The notes under the pieces were generated by a model. That model was not told the origin of the DNA, did no database searches, and saw nothing but the letters and a program-made list of their open reading frames with translations. Positions 1 to 8,632 of a DNA stretch of 64,000 nucleotides are shown here, in pieces. Source of the DNA: Rhizobium gallicum bv. gallicum R602sp (GTDB lineage: Bacteria > Pseudomonadota > Alphaproteobacteria > Rhizobiales > Rhizobiaceae); contig NZ_CP006877.1 of NCBI RefSeq assembly GCF_000816845.1, positions 811,501-875,500 of the forward strand, in the 5' to 3' direction. The translations under genes and the position numbers were made by a program. Numbering within the stretch: the first letter of the stretch is position 1; each line of letters starts with the position of its first letter.

Positions 1-1064
1 CGGATGCTGCCGCGCACCGGCTCCATACCGGCGCGCCGGATTGCCTCGACGGCGTTCTCGATGATTTCCGGATGGCGGTCGAGGATGGCCTTCATGTTGC
101 GGTACTGCGGCTTGACTTTGAAGCCGTAAGAGGAGCCGGGATAGTCCGCCATGACCTCCTTTATGATCCTCTCCAGCATGGCTTCCTTGGCCGCGAGGCC
201 ACCGTCATTGAAGTCACGAACGATAAGGTTGAGGGCTGCTCTTTCCATCGAGCCTGTGACGCCCGTCGGGTGGACGAATCCCTCTTTGCCTTCGGTCGTC
301 TCCGGTGCCATGTTCTTCGGCAGCCGGCTGATGATCGCGCCGGCGATCTTGATGGCGTTTTCCATCTTTCCCTTTGCGAAGCCGGGATGGATGGCCACAC
401 CTTGAATAGTGATCTCGACGCCATCGGCGGAGAAGGTCTCGTCTTCGATATGCCCTGCCGTTTCGCCGTCCATGGTGTAGGCAAACCGGGCACCGAGCTT
501 TTCAAGGTCGACCTTGTCGACGCCACGGCCGATTTCCTCGTCCGGCGTGAAGAGGATCTTGATCGTCCCGTGCTTGATATCCGGATTGTCGACCAGGATC
601 TGGGCTGCCGTCATGATCTCGGCAATGCCGGCCTTGTCGTCGGCCCCGAGCAGCGTCGTACCGTCGGTGGTGATGATGTCGTTGCCGATCTGGTCGGTGA
701 GCGCCGGATTGTCGTCAACGCGAATGATCTGCTGCGGATCGCCTGAAAGCCTAATGTCGCCGCCGCTGTAGTTCGGCACGATTTGCGGCTTGACATTCGT
801 TCCGGTGAAGTCAGGTGCCGTATCCATATGCGAACAGAAGCAGATGACCGGCACTGGCTTGTCCACATTGGACGGAATGGTCGCATAGACATAGCCGTGT
901 TCGTCGAGATGCGCATCCGAAAGACCGATTGCCAGCAGTTCCTCGACCAGCATACGGCCGAGGTTCTTCTGCTTATCGGTGGAAGGCTGCGTCGACGACG
1001 TAGGATCCGATTGCGTATCAATGACGACATATCGAAGGAAGCGATCGGTAACAGTATCGGTCAT
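1..1064 (-). CDS. pepT: Peptidase T (tripeptide aminopeptidase), C-terminus cut by window edge
   Basis: This is a cytoplasmic M20-family zinc aminopeptidase that releases N-terminal residues from tripeptides. Reading back from 1064, the protein starts MTDTVTDRFLRYVVIDTQSD and keeps the family metal-site segments: FCSHMDTAPD near residue 80, LGADDKAG near residue 140 and FTPDEEIG near residue 175. About 354 codons are visible against roughly 410 for the family, so only the last part lies outside the window. The ATG at 1064 is the first methionine of the conserved N-terminus. No neighbour shares its strand nearby; the next feature upstream is a terminator and a degraded DUF2950 gene, so pepT probably marks the left border of the accessory DNA. 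The identification is firm; substrate preference is taken from the family. Confidence 0.93.
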   Translation of the reverse strand, partial: MTDTVTDRFLRYVVIDTQSDPTSSTQPSTDKQKNLGRMLVEELLAIGLSDAHLDEHGYVYATIPSNVDKPVPVICFCSHMDTAPDFTGTNVKPQIVPNYSGGDIRLSGDPQQIIRVDDNPALTDQIGNDIITTDGTTLLGADDKAGIAEIMTAAQILVDNPDIKHGTIKILFTPDEEIGRGVDKVDLEKLGARFAYTMDGETAGHIEDETFSADGVEITIQGVAIHPGFAKGKMENAIKIAGAIISRLPKNMAPETTEGKEGFVHPTGVTGSMERAALNLIVRDFNDGGLAAKEAMLERIIKEVMADYPGSSYGFKVKPQYRNMKAILDRHPEIIENAVEAIRRAGMEPVRGSI

Positions 1065-1108
1065 AGGCTCAAGTCCAGTGCATGATCGTCAGCGATGGAC
1101 TGCTGTAA

Positions 1109-1140
1109 CCTTCATCCGCCTTGCGGTGAAGGCCTTTTTT
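1109..1140 (+). terminator. Intrinsic terminator without a visible upstream gene
   Basis: An imperfect hairpin (CCTTCA-t-CCGC, short loop, GCGG-TGAAGG) is followed by a run of six T on the plus strand. No plus-strand gene ends just upstream, because pepT is on the other strand, so the terminator looks left over from a lost gene or lies at a rearrangement junction. It sits directly before the DUF2950 remnant. Confidence 0.55.
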
Positions 1141-1164
1141 GCGCCTGTGTCAGCGCGCAGGCAG

Positions 1165-1362
1165 GCTTCGTATGGAAACGTGATCGCCGGTTTCGGCCTC
1201 GTCGCCTGGCCGGTGACAAACGGCGAAACCGGTATCCACACCTTCGTGGTCAACCGCAACGGCATCGACTATCAGGCGGATCTCGGAGGAGGCACGGAAA
1301 AGCTGGCTTCTGGCATCGAGCGGCTCAAGCCGAACGACAATTGGGCCGTGATCGAGGATTGA
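1165..1362 (+). pseudogene. C-terminal remnant of a DUF2950 protein
   Basis: About 65 codons in one frame read ASYGNVIAGFGLVAWPVTNG and then a HTFVVNRNGIDYQADLG segment. As I recall the family, this resembles the conserved C-terminal end of DUF2950 envelope proteins. The full protein has several hundred residues with an N-terminal signal, and none of that is present. The open frame continues upstream to 979, but that part is antisense to pepT and runs through the terminator, so I exclude it. No start codon or ribosome site fits the remnant. I interpret it as the tail of a deleted gene. The family name rests on recalled motif similarity and has not been searched. Confidence 0.55.
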
Positions 1363-1622
1363 GCGGATTTCACCGCAGTTCTTGGAAAGGGAATTGCGAG
1401 GAGAAATGGCTTGTTGGGAAATCTGTTGACCTCAATCCGGACCTTCATTGGCCGACACCGACACTGGTAAGTGGACTTAGAGCGGAGCCGGAGCGGAGGC
1501 CGGAGTCGTAGCCAAGCGCAGCCTCTGGTAATGAACGGCGCAGGTGGAAATATGCCGGCCGCTGCCAAAGCCGATTGCCTGCGGACGTATCGACCTCTCA
1601 TGAATTGGTGGGACAGCAGAGC

Positions 1623-2681
1623 TCAATCCTCCGGCAGGGTGAAGACAGCGCAGGGATCAGCGATGCCGCGCAATGGGTGTTCGCCCAAGGGGATCAGGTC
1701 CGTTACCGTCTCCTTGGCGACAGCGCCCGAGATGAGCACGCTGTGACCGAGGGGCTTGCAGAGCCCTTCGAGCCGGCTGACCAGATTGACCGCGGGGCCG
1801 ATGGCGGTAAAGTCCAGCCGGTCGGCCGCGCCGATATTGCCCCATAGCATCTCTCCGAAATGCAGTGCTATGCCGAAGGGCAGCGATGGCAGGCCCTGCG
1901 CCTGCCGCGTCGCATCGAGATGAGCCATTCCGGCGCGGGCGGCGGCGACCGCGCGCAGCGCCGCGTCGCAAGCCTCGCCCGGCGCGCCGGCGGCCGGGAA
2001 GATCGCCAGCACGCCGTCACCCATGAACTTCAGCACTTCGCCCCCGAAAGCATGCACCGCTCCCGTGACGCGGTCGAACCAGGCGTCAAGGGCGGCGATC
2101 ATGACGGAGGGCTCTGTCGCTTCGGACAGCGCTGTGAAATCGCGCAGATCGGCGCAGAGCAGTGCAGCGCGGATGGTCTCGCCGGCACCCCGGCAGAGCG
2201 CGCCGGCCTGCACCTGCGCGGCGCTGCGCCGGCCGAGATAGGCCTCGAGCAGCGTTGCCAGTGCCGCCCGCGCGGCCAGCGCGGCCAGGGGTGCGGCGGC
2301 AAAGCGCGAGGCCTGTCGCAGCCGGTAAGCCTCGACGGGATCGAATGCTCGGCACCCGGCAAAGCCCAGCATCGGGCTTTCCGGAGCCGGGCCGACCGTC
2401 TCCTCCAGCACGGGGCCAAGTGCGGCAAGCCAGCCGTGTCCGGCCTGATCGTGCGGACCGCCGGCAAAGCCGAGCGCCTCGATCACTACCCCGGTTTCGG
2501 CCCGCCATAACCAGGTGCGGCGGGCGATGATCGGATGCGGCACGGCAAGCGTCAGGGCTGCGCCGGCCAGCGGCAGGCCGTCGGCCAGCAACCGGCCGCC
2601 GAGTTCGGCCAGGAACAATTCGGGGCCGGATGAGGCGCCAGCCTCGTCGACCAGCCAGGCGAGGGGGGCGGGAAGATCCAT
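1623..2681 (-). CDS. Class III adenylate/guanylate cyclase
   Basis: The protein (352 aa from the chosen ATG) ends in a class III cyclase catalytic domain that would make cAMP or cGMP. The domain covers about residues 170-350, with metal-site segments CADLRDFTAL and KFMGDGVLAIF and a nucleotide-binding stretch FTAIGPAVNLVSRLEG. The N-terminal half has no recognisable domain or membrane segment, though rhizobial cyclases commonly carry a sensory region there. An in-frame ATG exists 13 codons upstream (2720), but the sequence between is rich in R/P/W and unlike a protein start, so I prefer 2681. The gene stands alone, about 230 bp from the SRPBCC gene on the same strand. Class III assignment is firm; substrate choice and input signal cannot be told from the sequence. 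Confidence 0.85.
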   Translation of the reverse strand: MDLPAPLAWLVDEAGASSGPELFLAELGGRLLADGLPLAGAALTLAVPHPIIARRTWLWRAETGVVIEALGFAGGPHDQAGHGWLAALGPVLEETVGPAPESPMLGFAGCRAFDPVEAYRLRQASRFAAAPLAALAARAALATLLEAYLGRRSAAQVQAGALCRGAGETIRAALLCADLRDFTALSEATEPSVMIAALDAWFDRVTGAVHAFGGEVLKFMGDGVLAIFPAAGAPGEACDAALRAVAAARAGMAHLDATRQAQGLPSLPFGIALHFGEMLWGNIGAADRLDFTAIGPAVNLVSRLEGLCKPLGHSVLISGAVAKETVTDLIPLGEHPLRGIADPCAVFTLPED

Positions 2682-2910
2682 GCCGCGATCATGCCACGGG
2701 GGCCGGAGGCTGTCATCCACGCCGTGGCGACGCCATGTCCGCCTGTCCGATGTCGGAGGACATCCCGCGACAGGACGTCATCGAGGAGAGTTGACCCCGG
2801 ACGAAGCTATCTAGCGGTGCCGCAACGGCCGCTTCACGTTAAGGCCCATGTTCCGGGCGGCTGGCCGTTGCCGGGTAATTGCCTCAAGGCGGGCGTTTCG
2901 GGAGCGGAGT

Positions 2911-3360
2911 TCAGTCGTATCTGCCATGCATCGGATCCGGGCCGGGGTCGCGTCCGGCTGCCACCTCGACCAGCCGGCCGAGGTAGTGAGCCCAGCCTTC
3001 CGCATGGCCGGCGCATTGTTCGGCATTGGGCAGGCCAGTGTGGGTCAGGCGCAGCAGCGTCCCGTCCGGCTGCTCGATCAGGTCGATCTCGACCAGGCTC
3101 GACCCCGGCGGCACGATCTCGCTGCCGTCCCAGCCGAAGCTGTAGGCCAGACGGTGCACCGGCACCACTTCGCGAAAGGAGCCGCGGGCGAAGCGAGCGC
3201 CGGTGACGTTGACCAGATAGATCCCCCCAGGCTGCGGCTCGATCTCCGCCTCGGTACCCATCCAGCGCAGGATTTTCTCTGGATCTGTCAACAGGGCAAA
3301 CACCGCCGAGGGCGGCGCCGGGATATGGGTTTCGCGACGAACGACAAGGGCCTCTTGCAT
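2911..3360 (-). CDS. SRPBCC (START/AHSA1-like) domain protein
   Basis: This 149-residue cytoplasmic protein has the SRPBCC helix-grip fold pattern. It opens VVRRETHIPAPPSAVFALLT, continues with DPEKILRWMG, and ends with the typical helix segment NAEQCAGHAEGWAHYLGRL. Members bind small hydrophobic ligands or, in the AHSA1 group, act with chaperones; no specific ligand can be named. The frame stays open upstream to 3474, but the ATG at 3360 is preceded by CAGGAGAG at good spacing and begins the conserved domain. In many genomes such genes follow an ArsR regulator; none is visible here, and the 230 bp upstream hold only the degraded end of a DUF899 copy. The domain call is solid and the role unknown. 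Confidence 0.8.
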   Translation of the reverse strand: MQEALVVRRETHIPAPPSAVFALLTDPEKILRWMGTEAEIEPQPGGIYLVNVTGARFARGSFREVVPVHRLAYSFGWDGSEIVPPGSSLVEIDLIEQPDGTLLRLTHTGLPNAEQCAGHAEGWAHYLGRLVEVAAGRDPGPDPMHGRYD

Positions 3361-3589
3361 TGGTCTCTCCTGTTGTTGCTGCCCCGTTTGAGGCGCAGAA
3401 TGGACGGGGGATGCCCCGCTTGGCGTGAGACAGCATGTAGGCAAACGCTCACCCGCAACAAGGGCACCGGCCACCGCTTGCGATGGCCAGATGATTGCTG
3501 GTTATGCCACCGGGCGCCGCATCTTTTGCGTCGGATCAATACTGATCGTGCCGGCTTAGCCACTGCATCGGGTCGTTTTTAAACCGTCC

Positions 3590-3873
3590 TCGTCAGGGCC
3601 CTTTCGGCACGAGGTCGAGGTACTGGTAGGCGCGCGGCCCGATTGGTCGTTATAGGACGCCTCGCCCTTGGCGATCTCTTCCGGGGTGAACGAAACATGA
3701 TAGTCGAAATTGAAATCGCCCCTCGAACTGATAGGACTTCTCCACGCGCTCCCAGGGCAACGCCACGCGGCGCGCGTCAGCGCATCACGCTGGCGCGTGA
3801 ATTCCTTCCCGCCAGTGAGCAGGTCAAGGCGCGCCTTCAGCCACTCCTCGTGCGAAACGACTTGATCCTGCAT
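3590..3873 (-). pseudogene. Degraded DUF899 (thioredoxin-like) gene
   Basis: The N-terminus reads MQDQVVSHEEWLKARLDLLT and continues GGKEFTRQRDAL, matching the start of the intact DUF899 protein next door. The frame then shifts and jumps to GDFNFDYHVSFTPEEIAKG, which belongs to the middle of the family, and in another frame to YQYLDLVPKGPDEDGL near the C-terminus. At least two internal deletions or frameshifts have removed the bulk of a protein of about 240 residues, including the Cys-containing region. It is a second, divergent DUF899 copy rather than part of the intact gene. Its start overlaps the end of the small membrane-protein gene upstream, as expected of a former operon member. Confidence 0.75.
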
Positions 3874-4198
3874 CGTTATTCTCCTGTTCGTTGGTGCTTT
3901 GCGGAGCGAAAGCTGAATCGGGACGACAGGTTCCGCTTCGCCGGCTGGAGAGCAGCTTCAGCCAGGGTGCCAAATGAAACGCGCTCATCAGCACGTACAT
4001 TGGGACCATTCCGGTCAGCGGTGACGTATGAGACGCGGCAGAGCAGATCATGTCCGTACCGCCAGAGACCGACGTCAACACCGCCATGACCGCGAAGGTC
4101 GGGGCCGCCGCAAGGGATAGCCAATCGGCGAAACCGAGAGCCGCCAGGTTGCCGCTTTCGCCGGAGGAGCCCAAAGTTTCACGCCGAGCAGCAATCAT
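3824..4198 (-). CDS. Small membrane protein in the DUF899 operon
   Basis: The protein (124 aa from the ATG at 4198) has a hydrophobic helix around LGFADWLSLAAAPTFAVMAV and a second around MVPMYVLMSAFHLAPWLKLL, so it is probably an inner-membrane protein with two or three segments. I recall similar short proteins next to DUF899 genes in rhizobia, but no function is known. The ATG overlaps the end of the DUF899 gene upstream (4179) in a different frame, which suggests translational coupling. Its C-terminus runs about 50 bp into the start of the degraded DUF899 copy. The last 40 residues are polar and may be an extension created by that decay. A start nearer the first helix is possible. Confidence 0.6.
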   Translation of the reverse strand: MIAARRETLGSSGESGNLAALGFADWLSLAAAPTFAVMAVLTSVSGGTDMICSAASHTSPLTGMVPMYVLMSAFHLAPWLKLLSSRRSGTCRPDSAFAPQSTNEQENNDAGSSRFARGVAEGAP

Positions 4199-5015
4199 CG
4201 TTGTGATCCCCCCGGCGAAATTGCTTGTCGTACTTGTCGTGGTGGCGCCACCAGACGCCGTGCTCGTTGCGCCCCATAGGAGCACGGTCGAGCCATTGGT
4301 ACATACCCCACAGGCCGTCCAGACCGCGCGCATAGCTGGAATAGGTATGGTAGACGATGCCGTCGTCGAGCACGAAGGCACTGAGGCCCGGCCTGTCGCG
4401 CGTATATGTGGCAACGTCGGTTCCGGTCATGGCTGCGATCTGCGCGACCGGTCCCTCGCTGCCACGCACCTGCCATTCCTGAACGGTTTTTCCTGCGAGC
4501 GGCTCCGGTGCCGGCGGCTCGCGATGGAAATTGTATTCTATGCTGCCCTCGCGCTGCTGCTCTTCAGTAAACCAGACGCCGAAGTCACGGTTGAACTCGC
4601 CGCCGTTCGACGACGCCCAGGGAAAGGTCCAGCCCATCCGCCGCTTGAACCCCTGCAGCTTTGCGAGCGGTGCGCGCGAGACCGCCGAGAAGGCGACATC
4701 GTGGTTCTCCAGATGGACGACGATGCCGTTGAATCCATCTGCGATCGAAGAGCAGGACGGGCAGCCGGCCGTATAGTCGGGACCGAACATGAAGTGATAG
4801 ACGAGAAGCTGCGAGCGGCCCCTGAAAAGATCCGCCAGCTTGGTGCTTCCTTCATCGGTCTCGAACCGGTATTCCTTGTCGATCCGAACCCAGGGCAATT
4901 CCCGACGCCGCAACGCCAATGCGTCGCTGCGCCGTGTCAGCTCCTTCTCATCCTTGAGCAGGTCGAGCCGTGCCGACAACCACTCTTCGCGTGTTCCGGT
5001 TACGTGTGCCGTCAT
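4179..5015 (-). CDS. DUF899 family protein (thioredoxin-like)
   Basis: This 278-residue protein fits the DUF899 family, predicted to have a thioredoxin-like fold. Recognisable parts are the TREEWLSARLDLLKDEKELT start, the LALRRRELPWVRIDKEYRF segment, a FGPDYTAGCPSCSS stretch with the CPSC pair (the likely redox site), and the C-terminal YHTYSSYARGLDGLWGMYQW. There is no signal peptide, so it should be cytoplasmic. The ATG at 5015 follows a GGAGAAGAAAAG ribosome site; an upstream in-frame methionine at 5051 is less likely. It is divergent from the regulator at 5138 and heads an overlapping operon with the membrane protein. A redox or oxidoreductase role is inferred from the fold; no substrate is known. 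Confidence 0.85.
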   Translation of the reverse strand: MTAHVTGTREEWLSARLDLLKDEKELTRRSDALALRRRELPWVRIDKEYRFETDEGSTKLADLFRGRSQLLVYHFMFGPDYTAGCPSCSSIADGFNGIVVHLENHDVAFSAVSRAPLAKLQGFKRRMGWTFPWASSNGGEFNRDFGVWFTEEQQREGSIEYNFHREPPAPEPLAGKTVQEWQVRGSEGPVAQIAAMTGTDVATYTRDRPGLSAFVLDDGIVYHTYSSYARGLDGLWGMYQWLDRAPMGRNEHGVWWRHHDKYDKQFRRGDHNDDCCSA

Positions 5016-5137
5016 CTTTTCTTCTCCAATGGCTGACTGTCGCCGTCTCATTTTCGGTGCGGCGTGTTGCTTGCTGGTCGTGAATAGACTAGGGCCGGAT
5101 ATCGAATGGTGGGAGTTACAAGTGTGACGGGATTCCG

Positions 5138-6358
5138 ATGGACTCGCTGATCACTGCCGCGGCACGCGCCCTCGCCGCAGGCGATCCCCTCGGCGCATTG
5201 AAGCGGGTCGCCCTGCGCGACGACGCTCCAGCACTTGCGCTCAGAGGTATTGCGATGGCGCAGATCGGCGATCTCGTCCGTGCCACGGCTCTCCTCAAGA
5301 GTGCGGCGCGTGCGTTCGGCCGCAAGGAGGCGGTGGCGCGCGCAAGGTGTGTCGTCGCCGAGGCCGAGATCGCACTCGTCTCGCGCGATCTCACCTGGCC
5401 TGCGAAGGCGCTCGACGCAGCGCGGGCGACCCTCGAAGCCCACGGCGACCGCATCAATGCCGCGCACGCACGGAACGTAGAGGTCCGGCGCCTGCTCCTG
5501 ATCGGCCGCCTCGACGAGGCCGAGCGTATGCTGGCTACGCTCGATGCAGCACCGCTTCCGCCCGCGTCGAGGGCCGCCCATGAGTTGGTGGTTGCGGGGA
5601 TCGCCATTCGGCGTCTCCAGACGAAATCTGCGCGCGAGGCTCTCACGCGGGCCAGGCACGCGGCGAGCGAGGCAGATATCCCTGCGCTCATGGCGGAGGT
5701 AGAACGAGCATCTCGCCTCCTGATAACGCCCGCAGCGCGTCTGATTGCGCGTGGTGAGCAACGCCCCCTCCTGCTCGAGGAGATCGAAGCGCTCCCGGCG
5801 TCCGGTGCGCTTGTTGTGGACGCGTGCCGGAATATCGTGCGGGACGCGCGGCTGGCCGTCCCGCTCGCGACGCGCCCGGTGTTGTTCGCGCTTGCCCGTG
5901 CGCTGGGCGAAGCCTGGCCTGGAGACGTGCCGAGGGGCGTGCTCATCGCACGCGCATTCCGGGGAAAACATGCCGATGAATCCCATCGCGCGCGGCTGCG
6001 GGTCGAGATCGGGCGGCTGCGCGCGGAAATCCGGACGCTTGCAGATGTGAAGGCGACGAAGCGAGGCTTTGCGTTGGCGCCGCGCCGGGCTTGCGAGATC
6101 GCTGTGCTGGTGCCGCCCGTCGAAGAGCAGCATCCGGCGGTGCTCGCCTTTCTGGCCGACGGCGAGTCATGGTCGAGCTCAGCACTTGCGATTGCGCTCG
6201 GAGCCAGCCCGCGCACGGTACAGCGGGCGCTCGAGCAGCTTGCCGCAGCAGGCAAGGTGCAGTCTTATGGTCGCGGGCGGGCGCGTCGCTGGATGACCCC
6301 GCCCGTGCCGGGATTCCCGACAATCTTGTTACTCCCCGGTGCGCTGCCGGGTGATTAA
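5138..6358 (+). CDS. Transcriptional regulator with TPR-like N-terminus and C-terminal helix-turn-helix
   Basis: The 406-residue protein is alanine/arginine-rich and helical. Residues 1 to about 200 form repeated helical pairs resembling TPR-like repeats (GDLVRATALLKSAARAFG, GRLDEAERMLATLDAAP). A middle part, about 240-320, resembles the winged OmpR-like DNA-binding element of bacterial activators. The C-terminus, about residues 340-390, reads SSSALAIALGASPRTVQRAL followed by GKVQSYGRGRARRWM, a clear helix-turn-helix with wing. It lies divergent from the DUF899 operon across 122 bp and 48 bp before a beta-propeller gene, so it probably controls one or both. Its ligand is unknown. The regulator call is good; the target assignment is inferred from position. 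Confidence 0.75.
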   Translation: MDSLITAAARALAAGDPLGALKRVALRDDAPALALRGIAMAQIGDLVRATALLKSAARAFGRKEAVARARCVVAEAEIALVSRDLTWPAKALDAARATLEAHGDRINAAHARNVEVRRLLLIGRLDEAERMLATLDAAPLPPASRAAHELVVAGIAIRRLQTKSAREALTRARHAASEADIPALMAEVERASRLLITPAARLIARGEQRPLLLEEIEALPASGALVVDACRNIVRDARLAVPLATRPVLFALARALGEAWPGDVPRGVLIARAFRGKHADESHRARLRVEIGRLRAEIRTLADVKATKRGFALAPRRACEIAVLVPPVEEQHPAVLAFLADGESWSSSALAIALGASPRTVQRALEQLAAAGKVQSYGRGRARRWMTPPVPGFPTILLLPGALPGD

Positions 6359-6406
6359 GGTCCGTGCCTGAGCTGAGTTGAAAACCTGAAACGACAGGGT
6401 GGAATC

Positions 6407-7036
6407 ATGAAAAGATCCGCAGCCGAAATTCTCCGTGAATATGGACCTTTTCCGGGTGCCGAGCAGGTGCACGGCGTCTCCTTCGACGGGCGGCACGTCT
6501 GGTTTGCTTCCGGAGACAAACTGAACGCCCTCGACCCCGCGAGCGGAGAGACGGTGCGCTCCATTGATGTTGCCGCGCACGCAGGGACCGCCTTCGACGG
6601 CGAGCATCTGTTTCAGATTGCCGAGGACCGCATCCAGAAGATCGACCCGAAGACCGGCCGCGTCCTCGCCACGATCCCGGCGCCCGGCGGCGGCGACTCT
6701 GGCCTTGCCTGGGCCGAGGGCACGCTCTGGGTGGGGCAATACCGGGACCGCAAGATCCATCAGATCGATCCGGAGACAGGAGCGATTCTCCGCACCATCG
6801 AGTCCAGCCGCTTCGTCACGGGGGTCACCTGGGTCGACGGCGAACTCTGGCACGCCACCTGGGAAGGTGACGAGAGCGACGTCAGGCAAATCGACCCTGA
6901 AACGGGAGAGGTCCTGGAAGTGCTCGCTATGCCGGCCGATGTCGGCGTCTCCGGACTCGAGTCCGATGGCGGCGATCAGTTCTTCTGCGGCGGCGGAAGC
7001 AGCGGTAAAGTGCGGGCCATCCGCCGGCCGAGGTGA
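6407..7036 (+). CDS. Beta-propeller protein, glutamine cyclotransferase-like
   Basis: The protein (209 aa) consists of repeated blades of about 40 residues with alternating phrases such as VSFDGRHVWFASGDKLNALD, HLFQIAEDRIQKIDPKTG, GTLWVGQYRDRKIHQIDPE and GELWHATWEGDE. This resembles SMP-30/Vgb/glutamine-cyclotransferase-like propellers. It has no signal peptide, unlike secreted glutaminyl cyclases, and is short, so enzymatic cyclotransferase activity is doubtful. The ATG follows a weak purine-rich site. It sits 48 bp behind the regulator gene on the same strand and may be co-transcribed. Fold assignment is supported by the repeats; function is open. Confidence 0.7.
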   Translation: MKRSAAEILREYGPFPGAEQVHGVSFDGRHVWFASGDKLNALDPASGETVRSIDVAAHAGTAFDGEHLFQIAEDRIQKIDPKTGRVLATIPAPGGGDSGLAWAEGTLWVGQYRDRKIHQIDPETGAILRTIESSRFVTGVTWVDGELWHATWEGDESDVRQIDPETGEVLEVLAMPADVGVSGLESDGGDQFFCGGGSSGKVRAIRRPR

Positions 7037-7211
7037 GACGCGCCGCAGTACAGTCACCAGCTACGCAAAACGGCACTAATCTTCGCTTCCGGGGCTATCC
7101 GGACCTTCAGCGGTTTTATATCTCTGCCGAAAAGGCAGCATGCCTTTGCCGTTACCCAGGAACGTCTCAGTCTGGCAAGACGGCGGAATGGCGAAGGGCT
7201 GTTCCGATCCC

Positions 7212-8258
7212 TCAACGAAGTTCCTGGCATTCGATCAGTTCAATCCGACCCTTGCCCTTGATTTCTACGAAGCCCAGTGTATGCCCGCGACCCCGCTCGC
7301 GTATGCGATGCCACGTGGCCCCGCTGGTCGCTACAGTCCCAGGGCTAGCATGGGCTGCGATCCGGGAGGCCATATTGACCGTGTCGCCCCACAGGTCGAA
7401 CACGTATTGCCGCTGCCCGATGATTCCCGCCACAACCGGACCGAATTGAACGCCGACTCGCACCTCCCATTTGGGCTCGATGCGGCGTGATGCCCTCACC
7501 ATGTCGAGCCCGCATTGCAAGCTGGCAAAAACCGGATCTGGCATGCGGTCAAACAGGCCGGCCGTAGCCATAAAGGCGTCACCAATAGTCTTGATCTTCT
7601 CCATCCCATGCTGACTGACGATTCGTTCATATTCGCCGATCAGCGCCTGGAGATCCTCCACCACTTTCTCTGGCGGATTCTCGTCGCAATAGGCTGTGAA
7701 GCCAACGACATCACAAAATAGCACCGCGACTTCATTGTATCGGCGGGGACGGACCTCATTGGTCGCTTTGAGCTCACGCACCGCGCCGGCGGGTAGGATG
7801 GCGTACAGAAGCTCGTCGGCTCGGCGCTTTTCGTTTTCGATTTGCTGCATATATACCGCCTCTTGGTCGCGCAGCCTCTTCTTTTCCAGGCACGCGGCCA
7901 CGCGGGCACGCAGCAGAACCGCGTTGAACGGTTTTGCCAGATAATCCTCGGCACCGAGGCTGATGCAGCGCGCCACATTGTCGATCTCATCGACCGCCGA
8001 TATCATGACAACCGGAATGTTGCGCAGCGTTGTGTCGGCTTTCAGGTGCTCGAGCACTTGGTAGCCGTCCATTTCCGGCATCGTAATGTCGAGCAGCACG
8101 AGGTCGAACGGTCTCGTTGCCAGCATTTCGAGCGCCTCGCGTCCATTGCTGGCGCATGCCACGTTCCGGTAGCCTTCTCGCTTCAACCGCTCGGTCAGCG
8201 TAAAGCGATTGTCCTCGTTATCATCGACGACGAGCAGGGCATGTCCAACCTCACTCAT
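7212..8258 (-). CDS. Response regulator with adenylate cyclase output
   Basis: The 348-residue protein begins with a receiver domain (residues 7-125) carrying the acidic pair in VVDDNEDN, the phospho-acceptor Asp57 in LVLLDITMPEMDG and the conserved lysine in YLAKPF. A short coiled linker (about 130-160) follows, then a class III cyclase domain (about 170-345) with VLFCDVVGFTAYC, KTIGDAFMATAGL and DLWGDTVNMASRI. Phosphorylation by a partner kinase would therefore set cyclic-nucleotide synthesis. Its ATG overlaps the stop of the preceding receiver gene by 4 bp, so it is the last gene of the sensory operon that includes the hybrid kinase. The architecture is clear; activation by this kinase is inferred from operon position. 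Confidence 0.9.
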   Translation of the reverse strand: MSEVGHALLVVDDNEDNRFTLTERLKREGYRNVACASNGREALEMLATRPFDLVLLDITMPEMDGYQVLEHLKADTTLRNIPVVMISAVDEIDNVARCISLGAEDYLAKPFNAVLLRARVAACLEKKRLRDQEAVYMQQIENEKRRADELLYAILPAGAVRELKATNEVRPRRYNEVAVLFCDVVGFTAYCDENPPEKVVEDLQALIGEYERIVSQHGMEKIKTIGDAFMATAGLFDRMPDPVFASLQCGLDMVRASRRIEPKWEVRVGVQFGPVVAGIIGQRQYVFDLWGDTVNMASRIAAHASPGTVATSGATWHRIRERGRGHTLGFVEIKGKGRIELIECQELR

Positions 8259-8632
8259 CGCATCGACTCCTTTGGGAGCAGGGCCTTGATCTTTCCAAGC
8301 AGGCGCGCGAAGTCGACGGGCTTGGTATCGAAGTCATCGCACCCGGCCGCCAGTGCTGCTTCGCGGTCGCCAGCCATCGCGTGCGACGAGAGTGCGATCA
8401 CGGGAATACCCCGCGTCTCAGCCAATGCCTTGAGACGTCTTGTCGCCTCCCAGCCGTCGAGGACGGGAAGGCTTAAGTCCATCAGAATGAGCGCCGGCGC
8501 GTCCGATCGTGCACGCGCCACGCCCTGATCGCCATCGGTGGCGACGACTACCTCGTAGCCTTTGCGTCTTAGCCGCGCAGACAGCATGTAGATGTTGTCG
8601 TCATTGTCCTCGACATAGAGGATCCTAACCAT
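8255..8632 (-). CDS. Stand-alone receiver (CheY/DivK-like response regulator)
   Basis: This 125-residue protein is a single receiver domain: acidic residues in VEDNDDN near the start, phospho-acceptor Asp52 in [13 protein letters not shown], and the lysine in FDTKPVD. It has no output domain and resembles DivK-type phosphorelay intermediates. The frame is open further upstream, but the ATG at 8632 begins the conserved domain and overlaps the last 8 bp of the hybrid-kinase gene, indicating translational coupling. It also overlaps the following receiver-cyclase by 4 bp. A role as shuttle between kinase and cyclase is inferred. Confidence 0.9.
   Translation of the reverse strand: MVRILYVEDNDDNIYMLSARLRRKGYEVVVATDGDQGVARARSDAPALILMDLSLPVLDGWEATRRLKALAETRGIPVIALSSHAMAGDREAALAAGCDDFDTKPVDFARLLGKIKALLPKESMR

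Noticed and set aside
979..1164. Upstream extension of the DUF2950 frame
   Set aside because: It is antisense to pepT and crosses a terminator; similarity to the family begins only at about 1165.
1860..2510. Long plus-strand frame opposite the cyclase gene
   Set aside because: It is a high-GC shadow of the minus-strand cyclase and contains no recognisable motif.
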